In this document: positions 1 through 12,285 of the stretch, one piece after another
Layout of the letters: each line of letters opens with the position of its first letter
How positions within the stretch are numbered: the first letter of the stretch is position 1
NCBI GenBank assembly: GCA_023548195.1
Contig: JAJHZJ010000028.1
Span: 620,001-684,000 of the forward strand
From: Bettongia penicillata ogilbyi
Taxonomy: Eukaryota > Chordata > Mammalia > Diprotodontia > Potoroidae
Direction: 5' to 3'
Length of the DNA stretch: 64,000 bases
Position numbers and translations under genes: made by a program
Notes under the pieces: model-generated
Seen by the model: only the letters and a program-made list of their open reading frames with translations
What the model was told of the DNA's origin: nothing
Database searches by the model: none

Positions 1-1455
1 ATGAAATTATCAAGGAAAACTGCCCTGATATTCTAGAACAAGAGGGCAAAATAAGTATTGAAGGAATCTACCGATCACTGCCTGAAAGAGATCCAAAAAG
101 AGAATCTCCTAGGAACATTGTGGCCAAATTCCAGAGTTTGCTGGTCAAGGAGAAATATTGCAAGTAGCTAGAAAAAAACAATTCCAGTATTGTGGAAATA
201 CAATCAGGATAACCCAAGATCTAACAGCTTCTACATTAAGGGATCGAAGGGCGTGGAATAGGATATTCTAGAAGTCAAAGGAACTAGGACTCAAACCAAG
301 AATCACCTACCCAGTAAAACTGAGTATAATACGTCAGGGGAAAATATGGTCTTTCAATGAAACAGAGGACTTTCAAGCATTCTTGATGAAAAGACCAGAG
401 CTGAAAAGAAAATTTGACTTTCAAAAACAAGAATGAGAACAAGCATGAAAAAGGCAACAGCAAAGAGAAGTCATAAGGGACTTGCCAAAGGTGAACTGTT
501 TACATTCCTACATGGAAAGACAATATTTGTAACTCTTGAAACTTTTCAGTATCTGGGTAGTTGGTGGGATTACACACACCCATGCACACATGTGCACACA
601 CACATACACACATGCACACACACAGAGAGACAGAGAGCACGCAGTGAATTGAATAGGATAGGATCATATCTTTAAAAAATTAAGGTAAACGGTGAGCGAG
701 AAATATATTGGGAGGAGAGAGCATGAAATGGAATGGGGCAAATTATCTCTCATAGAAGAGGAAAGCAGGAGACTTTTTAGTGGAGGGAAAAAAGAGGAGA
801 GCTGAGAGAAAAACATGAAGTTTATTCTCATCACATTCGAGTAAAGGAAGGAATAAAATGCACACTCATTTTGCTATGAAAACCTATCTTACAATACAGA
901 AAAGTAGGGAAGAAGGAGATAAGCAGGGTGGGGGGGATGATGGAAGGGAGGGCAATAGGAGGAGGGATCAATTTGAAGTCAACACTTGGGGAGGGACAGG
1001 ATCAAAAGACAGAATAGAAACAATGGGGGGCAGGACAGGATGGAAGGAAATACAGTTAGTCTTCCACAACATGACTATTATCGAAATCATTTGCAAAACT
1101 CCACAGATAGGGCCTATATTGAATTGCCTGCCTTCCCAATGGGAATGGGTGGGGAGGGAGGGATGGGGAGAAGTTGGAACTCAAAGTTCTAGGAACAACT
1201 GCTGAATATTGTTCTTGCTACTAGGAAATAAGAAATACAGGTAATGTGTAATAGAAAGTTATCTGGCCCTACAGGACAAAAGAGAAAAACGGGATCAAGG
1301 GAAGGGAGGGAGGATAGAAGAGAGGGCAGATTGGTGATAGGGAAAATTAGAATCCTCATTGTATTGGAGTGGGTGGAGAGGATAAATGAGGAGAAAATTT
1401 GGAACCCAAAATTTTGTGAAAATGAATGCAAAAAGTTTAATAAATAAATTTTTAA
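1..1455 (+). mobile_element. HAL1-like (ORF1-only L1) element, copy A, 5' end outside window
   Basis: This is the 3' part of an L1-derived element. It starts inside ORF1 and, after the ORF1 stop at 434-436, runs straight into a ~1 kb 3' UTR with no ORF2. The 3' UTR holds a CA-rich microsatellite (about 570-628), purine-rich G tracts (about 925-1165 and 1280-1335) and an A-rich end near 1440-1459. The same order of parts, in closely matching sequence, occurs at 60454-61502 (copy E) and, on the other strand, at 38489-39551 (copy D). That is the architecture known for half-L1 (HAL1) elements. The 3' flank is an older L1 ORF2, so A probably inserted into that L1. Only one TSD side lies in the window, so this cannot be proved. 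Confidence 0.85.
2..436 (+). pseudogene. L1-type ORF1 C-terminal fragment (copy A), broken
   Basis: The translation matches the end of the RNA-recognition domain and the C-terminal domain of L1 ORF1p. Visible pieces are ENCPDILEQEGKISIEGI, then ERDPKRESPRNIVAKFQ and, in another frame, the RITQDL and FLMKRPELKRKFDF blocks. Compared with copy C, one A is missing near position 152, which shifts the frame and gives a stop just after. A Gln codon has become TAG in the ATATTCTAG near 265-271. The stop at 434-436 matches the normal ORF1 end in other copies. It cannot be expressed as it stands. Confidence 0.85.
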
Positions 1456-2355
1456 AAAATGCTCTAACTCACTATTGGTTAGAGAGATGCAAATCAAAAC
1501 TACTCTGAGATACCACATCACACCTATCAGATTGCCTAACATGATAAAACAGGAAGATGATAAATGTTGATGAGGATGTGGGAGAGTTGGAACACTAATC
1601 CATTGTTGGTGGAGGTGTGAGCTGATCCCACAGTTCTGGAGAGCAATTTGGAACTATGCCCAAAGGGCTACAAAAAATGTGCATACCTTTTAACCCAGCA
1701 ATACTTCTAGGACTGTATCCCAACAGATCATGAAAATTCGGAAGGGACCCACATGTACAAAAATATTGATAGCAGCACTCTTTGGGGTACCCAAAAACTG
1801 GAAATCAAGGGGATGCCCATCAATTAGGGAGTGGCTGAATAAATTGTGATATATGAATGTGATGGAGTACTATTGTGCTATAAGAAATGATGAAGCCTTC
1901 AGAGAGGCCTGGAAAGACTTTTATGATCTCATGCGAAATGAAAGAAGCAGAACCAGGAGAAGTTTGTACACAGCAACAACCAGTGTGGGATGACTTTTTT
2001 CTGGTAGACTTAGAACTTCTTTGCAATGCAAGGACTTAAAAAATTCCCAATGGTCTTTTAATGCAAAATTCCTTTCACATCCAAAGAAAGAAGCATAAAT
2101 TTCAATTGTAGAATGTGGAAGATCATTTTCTTTTGTATTACATTTTTGTTTGTTATATGATTTCTCCTTTCACTTTAATTCTTCTATGCAAAATGACTAT
2201 GGTGAAAATGCATTTAATAGTAACGTATGTGTAGGACCTACATTAAATTGTATGACGTCTTAGGGACAGAGTGGGGACTTAGAGGGGAAGTAGGGGGAGG
2301 GAGGGAAAAAATCTAAGTTCTAAGGGAGTGATTATAGTAGTTTCACAATGAATAC
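1456..2355 (+). mobile_element. Old L1 fragment: ORF2 C-terminus and 3' UTR
   Basis: The broken translation gives the conserved C-terminal L1 ORF2 region, with blocks such as RYHITPIRLPN, GVPKNWKSRGCPSI, EWLNK and EAWKDFYDLM, so about the last 190 codons are present. These blocks are typical of mammalian L1 and close to marsupial L1. About 300 bp of 3' UTR follows, ending in a G-rich purine stretch at 2270-2310. In-frame stops and small shifts show it is dead. It begins at the 3' end of HAL1 copy A, and the 5' part of this L1 is presumably beyond A, left of the window. Confidence 0.85.
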
Positions 2356-3254
2356 ATATAGAGAATAGCAAAGAAGCCTATTCATCTAAAGCCTAGCAAA
2401 AAAGAGAAGTTAGAAAAGCTATCCACAAGGAAATATATACTAGACAATACAGAGTGAAGGAGTTCTCCCATCAGGAACAGAATAGCTCAGCTTGACCAAT
2501 AGAGAATGTCCCAAATTTCACCCAAGGAGAAACTCCTGGAAGTTTCTAAAGGAACAAATTGAGAATAAAGACATGATGAAGACTGTCAATTCTTCCTATG
2601 TCTTGCTCGAGACTTTTCCTTAAGCAATCTGAAGTGAGGTTGGCCTGGAACTTTTTTTATCTATTGAAGTTAGAGTACTTGATGAGTCCCCAAAGGAAGG
2701 ACTCCAGAACTGAAGGTTAGGGTCAAAGTCTTTGTGAATTTTTAAGCTTTAAAAGCTTTGGTACTGATATTGATATTTGTTCTAACAGACCTGTGGTTCA
2801 AATGTACCTAGAGAACTGAATTGGAAATGATTCCCAAAACAGAAACTACTCACTTTCTCTGTTTAAAAATGATTAATTTCATTATCTTGTGTGTTTTCTG
2901 TTTTAGTTCTCATCAAGTCCAGTACCTACCTCATGATTCTCATGAATTTAGTATATTAAATTGTACATTGATTTAATTGCAAGGGTCTTTAGAGAGATTT
3001 TCTAATTCTTCTGTAACCAATGTTGGCACATGAGTAGAAATTATCTTCCTCATGACTTTTTGCAAGTACTTACTACAAGGACCCAGTGCCCTAGAAAAAG
3101 ATTATCTTTATACAAATGATGGAAAAAATTCTCTGACTTCATTTTTTTCCTCTCCAAGTAGAAATATTGTGTCCTCCTTCTGCTTTGATCGATATGAATT
3201 CATTGATGCCAATTCCTATTGTCTCCTGGTTTCATTTATATCAAGAATGAAAAG
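2356..3254. other. Unassigned AT-rich sequence
   Basis: No coding signal, known repeat or structured element was recognised. It may be ancient unrecognisable repeat or single-copy spacer. Confidence 0.4.
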
Positions 3255-3445
3255 GCAGTGAGGTAGTACTGTACCTTAGAAAAATAGGTGAACCTGGAGT
3301 CAGGTGAACTGATTTCACGTCCTTTTTATTGTTGTAATTGCTTGACCTTGGAGAAGTTACTTAATATTCGACCCCAAGCTTCCTCATCTGAAAAGTTAGA
3401 AGATTGAACTACATGACCTCTGGGACTTCCTCCACCAACGTTATG
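3255..3445 (+). mobile_element. MIR-type CORE-SINE
   Basis: The order of motifs fits a MIR-like SINE: a tRNA-like head (GAACCTGGAGTCAGGTGAAC), then CTTGACCTTGGAGAAGTTAC, CCTCATCTGAAAAGTTAGAA and a tail block with GACCTCTGGGACTTCC. It is strongly diverged and its boundaries are approximate. Confidence 0.7.
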
Positions 3446-3883
3446 TTCACTTTGTCTCTGCACAACAATCTTCAATAATTGAGTGAATATTTAAATGTTC
3501 ATAGTGGACCTAAAATTAGGTTGAATCTTAGCAGTCTTTGGATCATTTCCCACGGCACCGTCAGCAGACAGCAGAAGTGGAACAGAACACAGGATTGAGA
3601 AATTTTACATCTTTCTTCATTCCATGTTTTGCTATATCCATAGTATTTGTCACCAAAAGGTCATTCTGCTGAAAATGTGAGTCTGTATTTTGCTAGTGTG
3701 CTTCTAGAAATACAAGTACAATTCATTCCTAAGACTCTGCCTGAAGCCATTTCAGCAAGGTTGAATCTATTAGGCTTTGTACTCCCCTTTGAGACACTAG
3801 GGATGCCTCCACATTGTGAGAAATTTTTGGAATTGAACTTTGTGCAGGTCTAAATGACAACATAATTTGCAAATTCTGTGGAA
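3446..3883. other. Unassigned sequence
   Basis: Short frames here show no family features. Nothing was recognised. Confidence 0.35.
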
Positions 3884-4659
3884 GTAGGTTATAAGATACA
3901 AAACCTTTCTTTACACTAATAACATCCTGATAATATGCCATTATAGGACAAATTATGTAACTCACTACACATTTAGATCATTAATTAGCCTTTAGCCAGG
4001 ATATCTACAAACACATTTAGACCTTTTAAAACACTACATTAATTTAGAATAATTGTTATTTTCTGCTTTTTATATGATCCGAAAGTGTGAGATAGATATT
4101 CAACTAATAACAATAAGTTACTACTGTAGCATAAATAATTGAGTCAAAAAAGGACCTTTTGTAGAATTTTTACTGAACTAAATACATGTTTATTCATAGA
4201 ACAAATAAAATGTTATAGATTATTTATCTAAAATATTTTTGTCTCTTCCACGCATAGAAAACCTGATGAAGTGTTCAGAAAAGATCATTTCAATCCTTCC
4301 ATAAAACATTTTTTAATGAAGTCAATATGTCATAAATGAAGTTATGGCCAGTCAATTCATTAGCTACATTTATGTATTTCAAGCAATTATTTAATTTAAT
4401 CTATGACAAAATATATTAAAAGAAATGATCCCACTTTTCTTGTGGCGTTTCCCTTGCTAACAGCAATAATCTTCTAAGATGCCTAGCATGGAAAATGTAT
4501 CATGTTAAGTTTTCTTTGACAATAAATAGTAAATGAAAAGAATTACTTATTCATCACATTGCTGCTAAAAATATGCAGGGAGTTACATAATTTGTCTTAT
4601 AATGACATATTATCAGGAAGGTATTAGTGCAAAGAAAGGTTGTGTATCTTATAACCTAC
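3884..4659. repeat. Inverted repeat, 91-bp arms (3884-3974 and 4569-4659), 594-bp spacer
   Basis: The reverse complement of 3884-3974 aligns without gaps to 4569-4659. I counted 9 mismatches in 91 positions, about 90% identity. Similarity ends sharply at both outer ends (GTAGGTTATAAG on the left, CTTATAACCTAC on the right) and fades on the inner side. No flanking direct repeat is obvious and the spacer has no recognisable gene. It could be a small non-autonomous DNA transposon with long terminal inverted repeats, or an inverted local duplication. Confidence 0.85.
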
Positions 4660-5229
4660 CTTAACCTGACCCACCAGAAATAGTGAAGAGAGAAGATATT
4701 AATATTCTGTTTTTGAGGAGAGCTTTGAATCAACTTGTCAGATTAAGTTATTTTAGAGAGATGAGAAATGAATAAAAATATGACAAAGCAAAGACACCAG
4801 CAGAAATCTATTTAAATTCTATTTTATCTATTGAATTCTATTCCAGTCTGATTCTCCCTTTCTAGCTCCACAGGATGTTGAAAATCATATGATATAATCA
4901 TAAAGGCAATAAGAAACTTTTCTTCTATTCTAACTTACTGCACCACTTCACCAAATGCCTTTTGGACATTTTGAGCAATATCTTCTCCAGGCAGCTCAGA
5001 TTCAGCTTCTCCACAAAAGAACTTGCTGCCCAAGAAAAGCTTCTCCTCTTCCAAACTTCCTTATTACTGTCAAAGGCAACATTATCCTCCCAAACATAAA
5101 TGTTTACCGTCTTGGTGTCATCTTTTGCTTCTTACTATCATTTGAGCAACATATGAAATCCATTGTGAATTTGTATCATTTCTATATCCTACAAAAATTT
5201 CTACCATTTTTTTCAAAATTTTTCATATA
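4660..5229. other. Unassigned AT-rich sequence
   Basis: No repeat family or gene was recognised. The stretch just before 5230 may belong to the following L2 element but is too diverged to tell. Confidence 0.35.
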
Positions 5230-5935
5230 TTGCTCCTCTTAATCCATACAGCCATCATTCTAACTCAGACCTTCATCATCTCTTGCCTGCACTGTTGCAA
5301 TAGATTTTTAATCAGTCCTCCTCCCTCAAGTCTCACCGCACTCCAATCTATTTTCATTCATCTGCCTATAGTTCTAACCATGGACTCCCTGCTCCCCACT
5401 TAATAAACTCCGGTGACTTTCTCATTACATCAAAGATCAAAAATGAGGTCCAATGTTTAGCATTTGAAACTCTTCACAAATGGACCCCTTCCTATCTTCT
5501 CAACCCTTCTTAGCATTTTACTCCCCTCCAAGAACTCCATGATGTAGCAATAATGTTCTATTTCCTATTCCTCAAACATGAGACTCCATCTCTATTCTGT
5601 CTCCCATGGATGGAATACTCTTCTTCCTCACCTCTATCTCTTAATTTGTTGAATTCCTTCCAACCTCAGTTTAAATAGTTTCTTCTACCAGAGTCTTCTC
5701 TGGTGCCCACCCCTTCCTCATATTGGACCTTCTCTTTTAAGATTACCTTTATTTATTATTTATATTTTGGGTATGCTTAGCTATTTGCATACATACTGTA
5801 TTCCTTTAAAATGTTTTCTTCTTCATGGTAAAGATTGTTTTTGCCATTTTTATATTAAGAAAGTATAGTACCATATCTGACATATAATGCAGTTTTACAT
5901 AAGTTCTTGATAAATTGACTTTTCTTTCTCTCATA
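5230..5935 (+). mobile_element. L2 LINE, 3' part
   Basis: The sequence follows the familiar L2 3' end: a block with CTTAATAAACTCCGGTGACT and ATCAAAGATCAAAAATGAGG, then the pyrimidine-rich stretch, and a tail with ATATCTGACATATAATG followed by TTGATAAATTGACT. It is old and carries many stops. A second L2 follows in the same orientation. Confidence 0.75.
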
Positions 5936-5984
5936 TTGGGATGAAAAATAAAATTCCCTCCTGCCTACACAGAAACATGGCTAT

Positions 5985-7331
5985 ACTCACCTGTAGTTAA
6001 GTGCCTCAAATTCTTTTTCTCTCACTCTTATCTTAACTCTGTGCAGTACGGCTTCTGACATCATTCTTCAACTAAAACTACTCTCTCCAAAGTGATCTAT
6101 GATCTCTTAATTTCCAATTGGCTTTATCTCAAGTTACATCCTTCTTGATCTATATGCAATGTTTGACAAAATGTGTCACCTTTTTACCCTTGACGTGGTC
6201 TTCCCTATAGGTTTTTGTGAAAATGCATTGGTATTCCTCCTAGCTATTAGAATTTTCTCCTATTTTTTTCACTGTCTTTATCCACACTCACTAATGGTAG
6301 GTGTTCCCCAGAGCTCTCTCCTGGGCATCCTTCACTTTTCTTTATACAGTATTTCATTTGATAGTTTAATCTTATTCCATGATTCCAATTATCATCTCTA
6401 TGCAGGTGATTCTTAGATCAATGTGTTAAGCCTGAACCTCTCTCCTGATATTCACCCTAGGACCTCCAACTGCCTATTGTACATCTCCAAATAGATATAC
6501 CATAGACATCTCAAATTCAACATGCCCCCAAATTAAACATATTACCTCCCCACCCACACCTGAACCCTTCTTAGTTTTTAATTCCCTTATTACTCTCCAA
6601 GGTACTACCATCTTCCTTGGCTGTATAACCTATGTGTCATCTTCAACTCCTCTCTCTTTTATCTTCCCATATCCAATTATTTACCAAGTTCTGATGTTTC
6701 TGCTTTAAAGAGATCCATTATATATGCCATGCCCCCTTTCCCTTTGACAATGCCACCAACCTGGTGCAGGACCTCACCACCTCATCCTGGGCTATTGCTA
6801 TAGCTTGTTGGTTGCCTTCCTACTTTTGTGAGGAGCCCTTCTATCTTTTCTCCACTCAGCTGTCAAACTGATCTTGCAAAAACACAGATAACATCATTCA
6901 GTCAACTCTAGTCACTCCCTATTGTGTACAGGATCAAGTATAAAATCTTCGCCTGGCTCACAAAACCCTCCATAACCTAGTCCTTTCCTTCCCTTCCATT
7001 CCTTACACCTCTCAATATATTATTATATCCAGTGGCATTGGTTTCCTTGTGAGTCCTCAAGTACAATACTGAAATACCAAACAGTTTCTCTGGATATCCC
7101 TTATATTTGAACCACTCTTCCTCATCATCTCCACTTTCTAGTTTCCATTATTTACGTTAAGCAAGTCTCAGTGAAAGTGTCAGCCTCTGCAGGAAGCTCT
7201 CCCCATCCTGAATATTAGCATCTTTTTTCTGAGACTATATCAGTATGTGTGTGTGTGTGTGTGTGTATAATTTGTACATAGTTGTTTACATTTTGTCTCT
7301 CCCATTGCACTGTGAGCTCCTTAAGACTAGG

Positions 7332-7335
<4 letters not shown>
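5985..7335 (+). mobile_element. L2 LINE with reverse transcriptase relic
   Basis: The frame at 6159-6416 ends in a CR1/L2-clade reverse transcriptase signature: GVPQSSLLGILHFSLY, then NYHLYAGDS, where the catalytic YADD motif has become YAGD. Downstream sequence follows the L2 3' region: CATCTCAAATTCAACATG, a block near 6900-6980 with CCTCCATAACCTAGTCC, and the 3' UTR with CACTGTGAGCTCCTTAAGAC. A TG tract and then a TC tract replace part of the 3' UTR. It is an inactive, old copy. Confidence 0.8.

Positions 7336-7391
<56 letters not shown>
7246..7391. repeat. (TG)n and (TC)n microsatellites within L2 3' end
   Basis: A TG tract runs 7246-7267 and a nearly pure TC tract runs 7336-7391. The L2 tail sequence lies between them. 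Confidence 0.9.
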
Positions 7392-7393
<2 letters not shown>

Positions 7394-8399
7394 GAAAGCA
7401 TCATACTTATATGAAAAAACTGAATTGCAGGTAAATGTTTTTCCCTGAAATCTCTTAACATAAAATGTGAGTCAATCTGTTTTACATTATAAAATATTCA
7501 CTTCTGTTAGGATTCTTTTAAAACTTAAGCTGTGTTAAAAGAAAACAATGTTATCATTGATATATTCAATACCAACTGATTGAGGGGAATTTTAAAGGCT
7601 ATTATCAAGTCTCATGAATTTGCTATGAATATGAACTTTGGGTTTAAAAAATACTCCATAAGTCCCTTGCAATATCCCAGCTGAAATGTAACAAAAAACT
7701 GTAAAAAAATGTAACAGAAAAATATATACTTAGCCCTTTGGGGGAACACATGTGGATTATATTACGTCAATGAATGTGACTCCTCCCTCCAAGATGTTTG
7801 CTAATTTTCTTTGATATCTTTGCTAATAAAGGTAACAATCTAAAGTCTATTAATTTTCTGAGTATTTTGGACTATGAAAAGTCAAATTATTGTTGCTTCT
7901 GCATTCATAGCAGAAGACTGTCCCTAAGAAGCCTTCCAAGACCAATAAAATGTCTAAAAGTTTAGCTTCAAATTATTCTCCAAGTAGCAGAGTCTATATT
8001 TAACATTCTTCTACCACATTTTACATTTTCCTCCCTCCTATGATAATACATGAACACCTCTAATCCATTCTTTTTAGTGTCAATCCCCATCATCCCTGCA
8101 TAGCCCAAGACTATCTTCAGCCTCATCTCTCTTGTCCTCATATGATCATTTCTTTCTTTGACACTTTGATTGTCCAGTGTAGGTACTCTTAGCATGTCGT
8201 CTAATTCTGTGTGACTTTGATTCATGATATGCCATAAATCTTCATTAGAGCATCTCCCTAGCATCCAAAGGATCTTTTTTCTTATTTTTCTTGTATTTTA
8301 AGGGTATAGTATATTATCTGTCGACATGTTCTTTACGTCTTAAGTAGTTTCCTTTCTCTATATTATAGAACAGAATACATACCCCTCAGCTGAAAATTT
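7392..8399. other. Unassigned AT-rich sequence
   Basis: No gene or repeat family was recognised. A 98-codon antisense frame at 7968-8264 has no family features or coding-like composition, and I do not call it. Confidence 0.4.
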
Positions 8400-8800
8400 T
8401 AAGTCATATAATCATAAGATCACAGATTTACAGCTATAAGGGACATTAATGGCCATGAAATTCAATTTCCTTGTTTTAAAAATGAGGAAAAAAAACACAA
8501 TTTAGGATGTTAAATGACTTCCCAAGGTCACATAACTAATCAGTGTCAGACATTGGATTAGAACCCAGATCTCCCTGACCCCTACTATGAAGCTCCATGA
8601 CACAAAGCTACTTGAAATGTTCATAGCATCATAGGATTGTAGATTTACAACTGAAAGGGACCATAGATCTCAAGTGTTCCATTTTATAGATGAAAGATTG
8701 CATAAAGTAATTTAGATAGTAAATGACTGAAACAGATTTGAACCCAGATCATCAGACTCCAAATTCCATACTTTTTCCACTATACCATACTAGATGGTAT
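8400..8800 (-). mobile_element. Two tandem MIR/THER-type SINE copies
   Basis: Copy one (about 8400-8615) reads AATCATAAGATCACAGATTT, then AAAATGAGG, CCCAAGGTCACATAACTA and TTAGAACCCAGATCTCC. Copy two (about 8625-8800) repeats the order with ATCATAGGATTGTAG, TTTTATAGATGAAAG and TTTGAACCCAGATCATC. Both are antisense CORE-SINEs related to MIR/THER1. Confidence 0.75.
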
Positions 8801-9304
8801 AGTACCTATCCTATACCATATCATCTGTATCCAGCATAACTTTGTGGATTTACTTCACACCATTCTCCTTCATTTATTTTTATATTGTAGCCCATCAGCC
8901 TCTTTTCTATTCCACAAACTTAGCATTTCATCTCTTATTTCCAAAACTTTGCATATCTACCAATTCCAGAATTCACTCCTTCTCATATCCTCATCTGAGT
9001 AATCCTTGGTTCATTCTGAGCTGAGTTCATTTGCCAACTCTTAATGGAAGTTTAGAAGTATCCTTCTGATTCAGAGTATACTTACCTTCCTCAAATTCTG
9101 TTGGGTTTATTTGTATTAAATCTTGGTTCCTCTCAGAAAAAGTATAAGCCCCTAGAAAGAAGAGATAATTTTCTATTTTGTCATTTATCACCAACATCTA
9201 GGATGGTACCTTGAAAACAGTTTATGCTTAATTAAAACTTATTGATTTGTTGAGTTGAATTGATATTTAAGTAGCCCACATCCCTTTCTACACATGCATA
9301 TTTT

Positions 9305-9410
9305 CAGTAATGTTCCCATAGAACTTCACAGAAACATAGACTTTGAAATGTGGTAGGGACATCAGTGGCTACCTAATCCAGTCCATTCACAAAAGAAATC
9401 CCTATGATTG
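9305..9410 (-). mobile_element. SINE fragment, THER/MIR-like
   Basis: The stretch matches only the outer end of this SINE type: CAGAAACATAGACTTTG, then GGGACATCAGTGGC and AATCCAGTCCA. It is short and diverged. Confidence 0.5.
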
Positions 9411-9964
9411 CAATCTCTTTATTGTCAAGTTATTATCCTTTGATCATGGTGATAGTGACATTATGGGGGAAAAGGGGCCTATTATGCTGAGAGTCATATA
9501 GATTCAAGTATATTTATTAAGAAATATCAACTTAATAATAACACTACCATTAGAAACACTTGGGTCTGTTAATATGTCATTTTAAGGCAATAATCGGGAA
9601 ATTCTTAGAAATAAATTTTTAAAACAAAAAGAAGTCACAGTTTATATGAAAAATTGGTTCTAGGGTTCTCCTTAGCTAAGCAAGGGAGTAGGTAGGTTTT
9701 ATTCCCTTTGTTTTCAAGTATAAAAAGAAATGGGATATTTGAACATGTTGTCTTGCATGTTTTTTAGCCTTAAAAACTTTTTTGTTTTTCATAGATTGTA
9801 CTAGTGAGGGGTCTTGGCAAAGGATGAGTCGTGTTAAAAATATCTGGCTGGGTGAAAATCAAAGTTAGGGATGGGATAAATATGGAGTACTGTAAGAAGA
9901 AAGACCTAGAAAACCTTACTGTCCATATCTGTTTCTAACACTTATGTCTTTGAACCTTTCCAAG
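9411..9964. other. Unassigned sequence
   Basis: Nothing recognisable between two SINEs. Confidence 0.35.
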
Positions 9965-10215
9965 ATGTTTTGGTAGTTCATTCCTTTCAGTCATGTCTGA
10001 CTCTTTATGACTTCATTTGAGTTTTCTTGGCAAAGATACTGGAGTTTACCATTTCCTTCTGCAATTCATTTAACAGATAAGTAAACTGAGACAAACAGAC
10101 TTAAGTAACTTGCCCAGGGTCACCCAGTTATGTTTATGGCCAGATTTAAACTCAGAAAGGTAAGTCTTCCTGACTTTATGCCTGCCACTCTATCCCATTG
10201 CACTGCCTAGCTCTC
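9965..10215 (-). mobile_element. tRNA-headed marsupial SINE with RTE-type tail
   Basis: Read antisense, the tail carries the RTE-like stretch CAGTCATGTCTGACTC and TTTTCTTGGCAAAGATACTG. Next comes TTGCCCAGGGTCACCCAGTT, and the tRNA-like head lies at 10190-10215 (CCATTGCACTGCCTAGCTCT). This order is familiar from RTE-mobilised marsupial SINEs. Confidence 0.75.
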
Positions 10216-11114
10216 CAACATGACTTTGATAATAATTAATGGCAATGTTTGATGGGAGGGAGGTAGAAAGTATCAATTTCACTAGAAATTCACTAGAATC
10301 TTAGAATTTGTGATAGAAAAATAAAGAAAAACACAGTAAAGTCTGACATAAATAATAGATTTGTAGAGAGTAGGTTTTGAAGTGTTCATAGAAAAGAGAG
10401 CTATGGTATAGTGCAAAATTCTATAGGTAAAGTCAGTATAAGAGAGATGGTGGCACTTAATGAAATTATAGAGACACAAATAAAAATGAAAAAATAGAAA
10501 CTGTTTTGTTTAGTATGAAGAAAACACTTGGGATTGATACCACAGCAGACTTAAAGTATCCCGAGAGTTGACTTGTAGAAAATGAATTAGATTTATTTCA
10601 CCTTTCTCTATGTGGCATAACTGAGTGCACTGAATGTTTATTGCTAAGAGTAAAATCTCAGTTAGATGAAAAGGGGAAATAATCTTAAAAATTGAGGCAG
10701 GTAGAACCCTTCTGAAGATGAAATGGACTGCTTGAGTATTTCATATACTCCCCTCCCCCACTCTTCAGGCAAAATTTACTTGCTATGCATGTTAGAGAAG
10801 GTATTCTTGTTCTAGTATGACTTGATCCAAATAGACACAGAGCCTACTTAGTGAGATTCTGTGATTCTTAGAAGTGGTAACATCAGCTCTGTGTACCTGT
10901 CAACTTTCTGATGGACTTCAAGTAGCCTTTGTACTTCCTGCCTTGATCCCTGACTAGCATGTCAACTGCCTACACTTGCTGTCTTCCCCAGTTGTGTCCT
11001 GATTTGGTGCTTTGATTCCATATTGAGATCTCCAGGTATATCTTCATATTACTATTTAACTCTTATGCATGTGTTATGTCTTCCAAAGTAGAATATAAAG
11101 AGCAGAGGCTGTTA
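10216..11114. other. Unassigned AT-rich sequence
   Basis: No repeat family or gene recognised; frames are short and unconvincing. Confidence 0.4.
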
Positions 11115-11400
11115 AGTGATCTGTTAAATGGATGAAGCACTGAGGTTTGAGTCAGGAACAGCTGAGTTCAAATCTAACCTCAGATATTTATTAACTGTGT
11201 GACTCTGGGAAATTCATTTAACTTCTATTCATGACAGTTTCTTCAACTGTAAATTGAAAATAATAACAATACCTACCTTCTAGTGCTGTTGTGAAGATCA
11301 AATGATAATAAATGATAAAATATGATAAATAAATAATAAAAGGTATTTAGCACAGTGCTTGGCACATAGTACTCACTTTAAAAATTCTTATTCCATTTCC
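11115..11400 (+). mobile_element. Marsupial CORE/tRNA-type SINE
   Basis: Motifs in order: AAGCACTGAGGTTTGAGTCA, GAGTTCAAATCTAACCTCAG, CTGTGTGACTCTGGG, a block like CCTACCTTCTAGTGCTGTTG, then an L2-like tail AGCACAGTGCTTGGCACATA. A second short L2-like tail fragment lies at about 11435-11475. Confidence 0.75.
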
Positions 11401-11475
11401 TTCTTTGAAGACAGGGTTCATCTGGCATATCTCTTAAAATTCGTAACACCTATCACAGTGTCTTGCATAAAATAT

Positions 11476-11875
11476 GAATTTTAAAAAATAAATAATTGAT
11501 AATGATAACCTGAAGAGTCACTGAGAAAAACCATATATGAAAAATGACTCTGATCAGCCAAATCATCAGCTAGATAGAGCAAAGATCACAATGGACAGTA
11601 ATGCCTAAGAAAGCATAAAGGAGAGAAAGTACTATCCATCTATGTGATCAGATTACCATTTCCTAAAAATGCTTGATACAAGAACAAAGAAACTTAGTTC
11701 CCATGAAGAGGAGACTAAAAGAATATCCCCAAACATTTCATCTTACAAAAAACACCAGTCCAGAAGCTGTTTACTACCTGAATGGGAGAGGGAATATTTA
11801 GAGTCCCAGGAAAAGAACTCTACCCCCAAGAGATTCATATTCAAATTAGGGAGAAAAAAATAAAAATAAGATAAT
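11476..11875. other. Unassigned sequence
   Basis: No repeat family or gene recognised. Confidence 0.3.
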
Positions 11876-12285
11876 AAGATTTGGAGTTGGAGGGACCTTA
11901 ACAATCATCCATTTGGACCCTAATACTAGAAGGGAACTGGAAAGCTAGAATCACTTGCCTAAGGTTGCATAATTATGATAATAGCTAATAACAGCTAGCA
12001 TCATGTCCCAGGTACTGTGCTAAAGACTTTACACTTATTATCTAATTTGATCCTCACAATATCCCTGGGAGATAGGTCATATTATTATCCACATTTTACA
12101 GATGAGGAAACTGAGTTAAATAGAGGTTAAGTGACCTGCCCAAAGTCACACAACTAGTAAGTATCCGAGTTTAGATTTGAACTCAGGTCTTTGATGCTCC
12201 AGATCCAGCAATATCCATCATAATGACAAAGCTAAGATTAAAGTCCAGATGATCTAAGTCCAGTACTTTTTTTTTCACATCACGC
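11876..12285 (-). mobile_element. SINE fragment and MIR-type SINE
   Basis: A short SINE piece at about 11876-11960 (GGAGTTGGAGGGACC) precedes a well-kept antisense MIR at about 11970-12285. The MIR shows AGGTACTGTGCTAAAGAC, GATCCTCACAATATCCC, TTTTACAGATGAGGAAACTG, GTGACCTGCCCAAAGTCACA and TTTGAACTCAGGTC, in the right order. Confidence 0.85.
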
